A stretch of 39,000 nucleotides of DNA, taken from contig JANRME010000367.1 in NCBI GenBank assembly GCA_033761835.1, forward strand, positions 1 through 39,000, read 5' to 3'. Made by a program: the position numbers and the translations under genes. The stretch's first letter is position 1; each line of letters begins with the position of its first letter. Positions 23,442 through 30,587 of this stretch are shown here, in pieces. A model generated the notes under the pieces. That model was given only the letters and a program-made list of their open reading frames with translations. It made no database searches and was not told where the DNA came from. The DNA is from JADJNW01 sp033761835 (GTDB lineage: Bacteria > Bacteroidota > Bacteroidia > Chitinophagales > Saprospiraceae).

Positions 23442-24066
23442 ATGCAAACAAATCAGAGATTTCTACTTCAAAGCCTTCAATTACAACACTTTGTAATATT
23501 CCACTTCTCACAAATTTCTGGCGTAATTCAAAAGTTTGATTTTCATTTAAATATTGCTCTACCGTTTGTTTGTCAGGATCAATCATCCAGTCTTCTTGCA
23601 CCCCATGCGCGGCATAATCCTGGAATTTAATTTCCTGATCATTTTTTTCGGTCGAATCTGATAAAATTTTCACTACAAAATCAGGTGCAGGAAAGTGCAT
23701 TTGATCTTTTTTGAAAGTGGAAGCCTTTTCTTTGCGGAAGAAGCAAATATCGGGTTCGTAGTCATTGCGCGTCAAGCTAATTAAGACTTTTTCAACCCCG
23801 ACCTCGCCTAATTGACGCTGCTCCACAAAAGTAATAAGACGAGCAGATAACTTTGCTGATACCAGCCAATGCTTGCGCTTTACGGGAGATTGATAAATAA
23901 TTTCGCCATTAATAAACTCTGCTTTGGTATCTTCATGCACCAGTGCATAATATTCCTTTCTTTTGGCCTTTTCGGCTTCCAGTACTTGCGTTAATTCTTC
24001 CAGAATCAAAGCGGCGTCTGGCTGAGCAAGTAAATCTTCGCGCAATTTAGCGTGTGAAATCATCAT
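23440..24066 (-). CDS. Uma2 family (DUF820) PD-(D/E)XK nuclease-like protein
   Basis: 208 residues. The DUF820/Uma2 core runs from about residue 45 to 190: HEDTKAEFINGEIIYQSPVKRKHW, the conserved YEPDICFF, and PDFVVKILSDSTEKNDQEIKFQDYAAHGVQEDWMIDPDKQTVEQY. The Asp of EPD is present, but where family members usually have VVEVLS, here the residue is Lys (VVKILS), so the usual acidic metal ligand is replaced. The protein may therefore be inactive or use another residue. A coiled stretch at 25-40 (EELTQVLEAEKAKRKEYY) is an N-terminal addition. The role of Uma2 proteins is not established, though they are numerous in cyanobacteria and Bacteroidota. It stands alone on the minus strand and is convergent with the GLPGLI gene. 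Confidence 0.85.
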   Translation of the reverse strand: MMISHAKLREDLLAQPDAALILEELTQVLEAEKAKRKEYYALVHEDTKAEFINGEIIYQSPVKRKHWLVSAKLSARLITFVEQRQLGEVGVEKVLISLTRNDYEPDICFFRKEKASTFKKDQMHFPAPDFVVKILSDSTEKNDQEIKFQDYAAHGVQEDWMIDPDKQTVEQYLNENQTFELRQKFVRSGILQSVVIEGFEVEISDLFA

Positions 24067-24085
24067 TATTTACAATCCTTTTTTT

Positions 24086-24112
24086 CAAAGATATAAAATT
24101 TTATATCCAAAA
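24086..24112 (-). promoter_or_regulatory. Promoter of the Uma2 gene with an 18-base palindrome in the spacer
   Basis: On the minus strand TATCTTTG (24093-24086) matches TAnnTTTG, 20 bases before the start codon. Directly upstream, 24090-24107 is a perfect 18-base palindrome (GATATAAAATTTTATATC), overlapping the -7 box and followed by TTTG at 24112-24109. The position suits an operator, but the word is pure AT apart from its ends, so chance is possible. Confidence 0.5.
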
Positions 24113-24116
24113 GTTT

Positions 24117-24160
24117 CTATAAAACAAAAGCCGCTTGACTGCTGTGCACAATCAAACGAC
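24117..24160 (-). terminator. Rho-independent terminator of the beta-barrel gene
   Basis: On the minus strand a 13-base-pair stem (24160-24148 with 24140-24128, three wobble pairs, 7-base loop) is followed by a T-rich run (24127-24117). It lies 38 bases after the stop of the gene at 24199. Confidence 0.8.
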
Positions 24161-24198
24161 TTTATTATAATTAAATATTTATTATTACATTATTACAC

Positions 24199-27000
24199 TT
24201 AGTTAGTCATCCGAATAATAGGCCCACCGCCGACACCAAGCTGCTGCAATGAATAAGTAAAACTAAGCATATAATATCGGCCTAAAGAACGAGTAATTTC
24301 CTCCTGGAAATAATTCACATCACCGATTCGATTGATGCCCACATTGCGATTGAGCATATCATTTACAGCAAATTTTATTTCGCCGCGTTTATTTAAAATA
24401 AATTGCGAGATAGAAGCATTCCAAAGTGGAACAGACTGATCGGCGCTATCATCATTAATGCTATTATAAATAGTATAATTAAGCGAAGACCCGAATGATA
24501 ATCCAAAAGGTAAATTAAGGTTAAAATCCGCATCATAAGTTTGATTTATAAAATCCTGATTTTGTGAACTTTGCAAAGAATAATGCGTTTGATTATAACT
24601 CAGGCTACCACCAGCGCTTGCGTTCAGTATTTCCTTGTAGCGATAAAAAAGGCGCACACTGTTGCGGATATTGATTCGTTTTGTTTCATTTTCTACGTCA
24701 TTAATTAAACTAAATCCTTTCGACCATGTAAAGTTTGGATTAAAGCTGGCGCGCAAATTCGGCCGCTTGATCGGAAAACCGAAATTAAACGAACTATTAA
24801 AGCGATGGTTATTGTCCACATTTACGGCTTGCGTCGTGCGCACATAGTTATCATCTACCCATTGTGCATTCGAAATGCTGTTTTGTGTATAAACATAATT
24901 GAAGAAAACGAATAAATTGACCTGAGTAAAAGCATTAAACGTATTAAAATTAGTCGATATACGATGTGCGTATTCCGGCCGTAGATTTGGATTACCGATG
25001 GAAATATTCAGCGGATCGCTGTTGTCCACCAAAGGTGATAATTGCTCGATGCTTGGTTCGTTCACGTTCGTTACATAATCAATTCCCAAACGCACCGCCG
25101 AAGTAAAATCATAATTAAAATGCGCACTGGGCAAGAAATTAGTAAAAGAACGATTAATTTCAACATCTTGCAAAATCAAATTTCCATCTAAAATCGTCTG
25201 TTGCACTTGCGCTCCAAAAGAGAAATTATAATCTGTATTATTTTTGCGGAAATTAACACCACCCCGATGATATTGCGTGGTATTATCAAACTTATTACTT
25301 AATTGATCATTAAATTGTTCTTCACCGTTATTTACATCAAATACTTCATAATCCTGATCGTTTTGATTCTGATTGAAAGCATAATTCAATTCCAGATAGC
25401 GGCGCTTGCCCAAAGGCTCTGTGTAAGAAGCATTTCCGCCAAAACTCAAGGTATTACCAAGCTGATTGCTAAACTGCATAATAGAATCGGTGCGGAATAA
25501 AGCGCCACCATTATAATATTTATTGACGGACTCCAGTTCGGCGTCGCGCTCGCTATCATTCAAGCCAAAAGTCAGGTTGGTGCTCAGCGTACGGCCAGGT
25601 TTGCCCAATTTGAGGCGATACAACAAATTATTATTCCAATTCATGCCTAATCCATTGGAATAATTAATCCGATCCCCTGTATTTTGTATAATATCTTCTA
25701 AACCAAAGGCTTCGCTATTCGCTTCAGAGTTCTGATCGGTTTTGCTGTACCCCATATTAGAAGTAAATTTAATATTACTCGAAGAATCGATATCATGTTC
25801 AAGTGTCAAATTCAAACGATGACTCTCGTTAAGGCTTGTGCCGAATGAATTTTCATTCGTTTTAAAACTACCATTGGACAAAAAGTTCTCCCGATTCAGG
25901 GATCGCTCTACGTCTCGATTAGAAGAATTGAGGAAATAACTCAAATTCAATTTAGTTTTCTTATTCCATTCATTATTATAATTCAAACCGCCGGCCCAAG
26001 TTCTAGTAAAACCGGTATTGCTGTTGCCAAAATCAAGCGGAAGCCCACCGCCTGACCCGCCAGTATTCACTGTGATCTGCATTCCACCGCCTCTGCCGCC
26101 ACCGCCCAAGCCGCGCGCGCCACCGTTGAAGCTCATATAATCCTGGAAAGAAAATCCGGAGCGATTGACGTTATTGCCCATGCCAATAAGCGATAGTTGC
26201 TGGTCTTCGCGGAAGCGATTCAAACTGAGTCGGCCTTCAAAGCGATCATCATTGCCGTAACCACCACTAACCGTACCGAATAATCCTTTTTTATGATCTT
26301 TTTTCAAAGTCAAATTGATCGCTTTTTCGCGTACGCCATCGTCAATTCCGGAAAAAGTGGCTTGATCCGATTTGCGATCGTATACTTGAACCTTATCAAT
26401 GGCGCGGGCCGGCAAGTTTTTGGTGGCAATTTTAGGGTCATTCCCAAAAAATTCTTTACCATCCACAAAAACGCGCTGCACATCTTGACCTTGCGCTTTA
26501 ATCGAACCATCGCTTTCTATTTCAACTCCGGGGAGTTGCTTGAGCAAAGATTCCACGTCCGCATTGGGCTGAGTTTTGAAGGCATTCGCATTAAATTCGA
26601 TAGTATCCTTTTTGATTTGTACGGGAATATGTTCGCCGGTCACTACCGCTTCTCCAAGTGTCAAGCTCGCAGGTTTCATGCGGATGGTGCCCACATCGTA
26701 GACATTTTTATCCACGCCTGCGGGTATTTGCTGATCGTATAATTCGTAACTTAAAAATGTAATACGCAGTAAATAAGGATCTTTGGCATTCAAACCTCTA
26801 ATCACGAAAGTGCCATTGGATTCGGAGCGTCCGAAATTGACCAAAGAAGAATCCGTAGGATTCAACAGCATAATCGTAGCTGATACCAAGGGTTCAGAAG
26901 TGTCATCCGCCAGCAAAGTACCGGTAAGATTATACTTTTGCGCAAGTAGGGCGGTGTTTACAAGTAGAAAAAACAAACAGAGTCGAGTGACCTTTTTCAT
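24199..27000 (-). CDS. TonB-receptor-like outer-membrane beta-barrel protein
   Basis: 933 residues. Signal peptide about 1-20 (LCLFFLLVNTALLAQ). Residues 24-105 are a carboxypeptidase-regulatory-like domain (YNLTGTLLADDTSEPLVSATIMLLN). A plug-like region of about 115-235 follows (IPVQIKKDTIEFNANAFKTQPNADVESLLKQLPGVEIESDGSIKAQGQ in several blocks; VFVDGKEFFGNDPKIATKNLPARAIDKVQVY). The rest is a long barrel of Asn- and aromatic-rich strands (PF14905-type) with a Gly-rich loop near residue 300 (GGARGLGGGGRGGGMQ). No TonB box was identified by eye. It probably takes up or exports a ligand across the outer membrane. It is a single gene between the operator at 27050-27115 and the terminator at 24117-24160, and is probably co-regulated with the GLPGLI gene. 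Confidence 0.9.
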   Translation of the reverse strand: MKKVTRLCLFFLLVNTALLAQKYNLTGTLLADDTSEPLVSATIMLLNPTDSSLVNFGRSESNGTFVIRGLNAKDPYLLRITFLSYELYDQQIPAGVDKNVYDVGTIRMKPASLTLGEAVVTGEHIPVQIKKDTIEFNANAFKTQPNADVESLLKQLPGVEIESDGSIKAQGQDVQRVFVDGKEFFGNDPKIATKNLPARAIDKVQVYDRKSDQATFSGIDDGVREKAINLTLKKDHKKGLFGTVSGGYGNDDRFEGRLSLNRFREDQQLSLIGMGNNVNRSGFSFQDYMSFNGGARGLGGGGRGGGMQITVNTGGSGGGLPLDFGNSNTGFTRTWAGGLNYNNEWNKKTKLNLSYFLNSSNRDVERSLNRENFLSNGSFKTNENSFGTSLNESHRLNLTLEHDIDSSSNIKFTSNMGYSKTDQNSEANSEAFGLEDIIQNTGDRINYSNGLGMNWNNNLLYRLKLGKPGRTLSTNLTFGLNDSERDAELESVNKYYNGGALFRTDSIMQFSNQLGNTLSFGGNASYTEPLGKRRYLELNYAFNQNQNDQDYEVFDVNNGEEQFNDQLSNKFDNTTQYHRGGVNFRKNNTDYNFSFGAQVQQTILDGNLILQDVEINRSFTNFLPSAHFNYDFTSAVRLGIDYVTNVNEPSIEQLSPLVDNSDPLNISIGNPNLRPEYAHRISTNFNTFNAFTQVNLFVFFNYVYTQNSISNAQWVDDNYVRTTQAVNVDNNHRFNSSFNFGFPIKRPNLRASFNPNFTWSKGFSLINDVENETKRINIRNSVRLFYRYKEILNASAGGSLSYNQTHYSLQSSQNQDFINQTYDADFNLNLPFGLSFGSSLNYTIYNSINDDSADQSVPLWNASISQFILNKRGEIKFAVNDMLNRNVGINRIGDVNYFQEEITRSLGRYYMLSFTYSLQQLGVGGGPIIRMTN

Positions 27001-27049
27001 TGTAAATGGATTATTACCAATGTTTAAAATTTTAATTCAAATTCAGGCT

Positions 27050-27115
27050 CAAAAATAGTGAAGGACAAATTTAAAACAGGTTAATCGCTCTTGAAATAAG
27101 GTTAAAAAAGGTTAA
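27050..27115 (-). promoter_or_regulatory. Three-site direct-repeat operator and -7 box of the beta-barrel gene
   Basis: Read on the minus strand, TTAACCT occurs at 27115-27109, 27105-27099 and 27084-27078, stepped by 10 and 21 bases. A 20-base gap leads to TATTTTTG (27057-27050), an exact TAnnTTTG box, 49 bases before the ATG at 27000. There is no TTTG at -33. The order and every spacing are the same as upstream of the GLPGLI gene. Confidence 0.75.
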
Positions 27116-27448
27116 TAAACAATCTGCTACGGCATGCCCCATTAAATATGATCCGCACAGATCGTTTCAATCATCCTTATTATTGGTCGGCATTTGTATT
27201 AATTGGGCAATAATTTTTGATAGAAGTAGGAGGTAATATTCAAAATCTTATTCTTAACTTACGCATAAATTCAAATTTCAAGACATGCTGTTATCTGGTG
27301 TTAGGTTTTAGCATCTATAAGATTAATCTCCGCTAAAAATAAAAGTTTATTACTTTCTGAAAACAACTGTTTTTTTTACCAAGATTATAATATTTTCCAG
27401 TATAGGTTGATTGTATTGAGTTTTATTTACAGAGAAATTTAATAAAAT
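27116..27448. other. Intergenic region upstream of the antiporter
   Basis: 333 bases of AT-rich DNA between the divergent barrel and antiporter genes. I see no gene, no strong hairpin and no exact TAnnTTTG box on the plus strand. The antiporter start has an A-rich leader (AATTTAATAAAAT) typical of the phylum. Confidence 0.5.
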
Positions 27449-29638
27449 ATGAAAGGTAAAAATTTATGGTTTTATATCACAACAATTGGAATTACTGGAT
27501 TCCTGATATGGTCGTGTATGCAAAGGGGTAAATTGTTGGAAGTTAATAAAGTTATAAATAACAGCATTATCCATCAAGGTCAAAGTAATTTATGGCAAGA
27601 CCTTACACATAACCTTCAACATTCGTTGAGCATTTTGATCCTTCAAATTATAGTTATTATTATAGTAGCAAGAATTTTTACTATTTTTTTTAAACGGATT
27701 GGTCAACCCGCAGTAATCGGAGAAATTCTGGCAGGTATTGTGTTGGGGCCCTCTCTTTTGGGGTGGCTCATGCCCGATGTATCTGCGTTTTTGTTTCCAG
27801 CAGCATCTTTGAACAATCTTCAGTTTCTAAGTCAGATTGGTTTAATTTTATTTATGTTTGTCATTGGTTTAGAATTAGATACCAGTGTTTTAAAAAAGCA
27901 AGCACACGAAGCATTGGTTATCAGTCATTCCAGTATTATTTTTCCTTTCCTTCTGGGGGTCATACTTTCATATTTTATTTATGAACAATTTGCGCCCGAT
28001 AATATACCGTTCTTAGCCTTCGCGCTATTTATGGGTATCGCCATGAGTATTACGGCATTTCCAGTACTGGCACGTATCGTGCAAGAGCGCGGGCTGACAC
28101 GCACATCTTTAGGGACAATGGTAATCACCTGCGCTGCTGTAGATGATGTAACTGCCTGGTGTTTGTTAGCCTTGGTGATTGCTATTGTTAAAGCAGGGGC
28201 GGTTGGTCCCGCATTAATTACTTTTTTATTATCAATCGGTTATGTAATATTTATGTTTTACATATTACAACCATTAATGAAACGAATTGGAGAGCGCTAT
28301 TCTTCCAAGGAAATGGTGAGTCGCTCGGTTGTCGCGCTAATTTTTATTATATTGTTGGTTTCATCCTGGATGACCGAAGTGATTGGAATTCATGCTTTGT
28401 TTGGAGCATTTATGGCGGGTGTTATCATTCCTGATGGCAGCAATTTTAAGCGTATTATTGCAGATAAAATTGAAGATATTGCCTTAGTATTATTTTTGCC
28501 TTTATTTTTTGTTTTTACTGGTATTCGCACACAAATTGGTTTACTCGATCAATCCAATTATTGGGTGGTATGTGCTGCAATTGTTGGTGTAGCCGTATTG
28601 GGCAAATTAGGTGGCGGCGCACTTTCGGCTAGATTTGTAGGGCAAAGCTGGCGCAACGCACTCAGCATAGGTGTTCTGATGAATGCCAGAGGCCTAATGG
28701 AATTGATTATTTTAAATATTGGTTACGACCTTGGTGTACTTAGTCCAGAGATATTCGCTATGATGGTCATTATGGCATTGGTTACAACTTTTATGACAGG
28801 GCCTGGATTGGATGTAATAAATCGGTTTTTGCCTGAAAAATCATTAAAAATACCGACTTATTTTGGTAAAGTCTTGATGTCTTTCGGCAAACCAGAAATG
28901 GGCGCAAGCCTTTTACGACTATCTGAAATGCTTACCAGCAAAAAAAAGTCGCAGATAGAATATACGGCCATGCACATTTCACCGCATTATGATATTTTTC
29001 CAGAAGAAGCGGAAATCTTTGAAAAAGAAAGTTTTACACCTATTAGACAAGAGGCCCAAAAACGAAATGTCTCGCTCAACACATTTTATAAAGCTACGGA
29101 AGATGTTACCGATGAAATTATTAATTTTTCAAAAGAACAAGAACCAGACATCCTTTTGCTGGGTGCTGCTCAATCACTGTTCAACGATGATTTGTTGGGA
29201 GGTAAGATCGGGCGTATTCTAAATGTCACCGATTGCGACACGCTAGTTTTTAGTGACCGGGGATTAGAATCAGTGAATAATTTATTAGTTATTTATTATG
29301 ATTTAAATGATAATTTTTTATTATATTATATTCGTTTAATTCACGAGAACAAACCCTCCATACAAGTTTCTATTTTAAATCTATCGTCAGAATCTGCTGA
29401 GAAGCTCCGAGAATATTGGGTACCTTTAAATGTACAGGTTCTGGAAAGACAATTGTTGGACAAGCATTTTTTAAATGGATTCGATTTGGTTATTATTAAT
29501 AAAACTAAGTGGGAAAAAATTATCGAAACGCATAGTACCTGGGTAAAGCATTGCCCTTCTTTATTGGTCATTAAACAAGGTACTGCACAAAATAAATTAT
29601 TAGAACGAAATGATGCCGTTCAAATGTCGAATAAATAA
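27449..29638 (+). CDS. CPA2-type cation:proton antiporter
   Basis: 729 residues. An N-terminal hydrophobic helix (about 7-24) is followed by a linker. The Na/H exchanger domain (PF00999) spans about 55-450 with some 12 helices, including GQPAVIGEILAGIVLGPSLLGW, LFMFVIGLELD and AMSITAFPVLARIV. The ion-binding pair in AAVDDVTAW at about 231-232 is the two-Asp signature of electrogenic members. The C-terminal 270 residues are cytoplasmic and have a universal-stress-protein-like tone (EPDILLLGAAQSLFNDDLLGGKIGRIL, DCDTLVFSDRG). It exchanges Na+ or K+ for protons across the inner membrane; the ion cannot be told from sequence. It may share an mRNA with the glycosidase gene 40 bases downstream. Confidence 0.9.
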   Translation: MKGKNLWFYITTIGITGFLIWSCMQRGKLLEVNKVINNSIIHQGQSNLWQDLTHNLQHSLSILILQIIVIIIVARIFTIFFKRIGQPAVIGEILAGIVLGPSLLGWLMPDVSAFLFPAASLNNLQFLSQIGLILFMFVIGLELDTSVLKKQAHEALVISHSSIIFPFLLGVILSYFIYEQFAPDNIPFLAFALFMGIAMSITAFPVLARIVQERGLTRTSLGTMVITCAAVDDVTAWCLLALVIAIVKAGAVGPALITFLLSIGYVIFMFYILQPLMKRIGERYSSKEMVSRSVVALIFIILLVSSWMTEVIGIHALFGAFMAGVIIPDGSNFKRIIADKIEDIALVLFLPLFFVFTGIRTQIGLLDQSNYWVVCAAIVGVAVLGKLGGGALSARFVGQSWRNALSIGVLMNARGLMELIILNIGYDLGVLSPEIFAMMVIMALVTTFMTGPGLDVINRFLPEKSLKIPTYFGKVLMSFGKPEMGASLLRLSEMLTSKKKSQIEYTAMHISPHYDIFPEEAEIFEKESFTPIRQEAQKRNVSLNTFYKATEDVTDEIINFSKEQEPDILLLGAAQSLFNDDLLGGKIGRILNVTDCDTLVFSDRGLESVNNLLVIYYDLNDNFLLYYIRLIHENKPSIQVSILNLSSESAEKLREYWVPLNVQVLERQLLDKHFLNGFDLVIINKTKWEKIIETHSTWVKHCPSLLVIKQGTAQNKLLERNDAVQMSNK

Positions 29639-29678
29639 AATGTAAAATCAATTATTTCAAATCATTATAAAGATCAAT

Positions 29679-30515
29679 ATGATACTATATATAATAATTT
29701 TATTACTGTTTTTGGGGTTTGTTGCTTGCGATATCGCTAGCCAATCCAATGAAAATCAGCCATCTCCATTTCCAATAGAAGCTTATAATTTAGTTTGGGA
29801 TGAAAATTTTGATAATAATACGCTTGACTTGAAAAGTTGGGAATACCAACTCGGCGACGGCTGCCCAGACCTCTGCGGCTGGGGCAATAATGAAGGGCAA
29901 TGGTACACCGATGATATTAAAAATGTATCTGTTAAAGATGGATTTCTTTATATCACCGCACTAAAAGAATCAAAAAATAATAAAGAATATACTTCCGCTC
30001 GCCTGCGCACCAAAGGCAAGCGCGATTTTAAATTCGGTAGAATAGATGTACGTGCTAAACTGCCCAAAGGACAAGGGATTTGGCCGGCTATTTGGTTGTT
30101 ACCGACCGATGAAGTTTTTGGTGGCTGGCCCAAAAGTGGTGAGATCGATTTGGTAGAACTCGTTGGGCATGAGCCAAATGTGCTTTGGGGTACGGTGCAC
30201 TACGGCCCAGCTTGGCCGAATAATAAATTAGATAATAATCGATATTATTTGCCGAAAGGCGATTTTTCAGATGATTTTCACGTTTTTTCACTCCTTTGGC
30301 AAGAAAATGAAATAATTTGGCTACTCGACAATCAGCAGATTTATCAGCGCATTATTCCGAATATGTTACAGCCTGAAAATTACCCTTTTAACGAGCGTTT
30401 TCACTTGATTTTAAACGTAGCAGTTGGCGGCAATTGGCCGGGTTATCCTGATGCTACGACTGTTTTTCCGCAGGAGATGGTGGTAGATTATGTAAAAGTG
30501 TATCAGAAAAAGTAA
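29679..30515 (+). CDS. Glycoside hydrolase family 16 lipoprotein (beta-glucanase-like)
   Basis: 278 residues. The N-terminus MILYIIILLLFLGFVACDIASQ is a lipoprotein signal with Cys17. The GH16 domain covers about 35-278: LVWDENFDNNTLDLKSWEYQLGDG, SARLRTKGKRDFKFGRIDVRAKLPKGQGIWPAIWLLP, and the catalytic SGEIDLVELVGHEP with nucleophile Glu155, Asp157 and acid/base Glu160 (ExDxxE). The late motif FHLILNVAVGGNWPGYPD is standard for laminarinases. The ExDxxE form with an extra residue, as in LVELVG, is the beta-1,3-glucanase type. It is expected to cut beta-1,3- or mixed-linked glucans at the cell surface. There are no SusCD-type genes nearby, so it is not part of a utilisation locus. Confidence 0.92.
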   Translation: MILYIIILLLFLGFVACDIASQSNENQPSPFPIEAYNLVWDENFDNNTLDLKSWEYQLGDGCPDLCGWGNNEGQWYTDDIKNVSVKDGFLYITALKESKNNKEYTSARLRTKGKRDFKFGRIDVRAKLPKGQGIWPAIWLLPTDEVFGGWPKSGEIDLVELVGHEPNVLWGTVHYGPAWPNNKLDNNRYYLPKGDFSDDFHVFSLLWQENEIIWLLDNQQIYQRIIPNMLQPENYPFNERFHLILNVAVGGNWPGYPDATTVFPQEMVVDYVKVYQKK

Positions 30516-30560
30516 ATCCAGGATTTTAATTACGTTTATAACGATCCGCTTCAAATTGCC

Positions 30561-30568
30561 TATTTTTG
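30561..30568 (+). promoter_or_regulatory. -7 promoter box of the SNF2 helicase gene
   Basis: TATTTTTG matches TAnnTTTG exactly, 19 bases before the start codon at 30588. Upstream TTTATA (30535-30540) is only a loose -33 match. Confidence 0.5.
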
Positions 30569-30587
30569 CTTTCCAATTTTAAAATTC

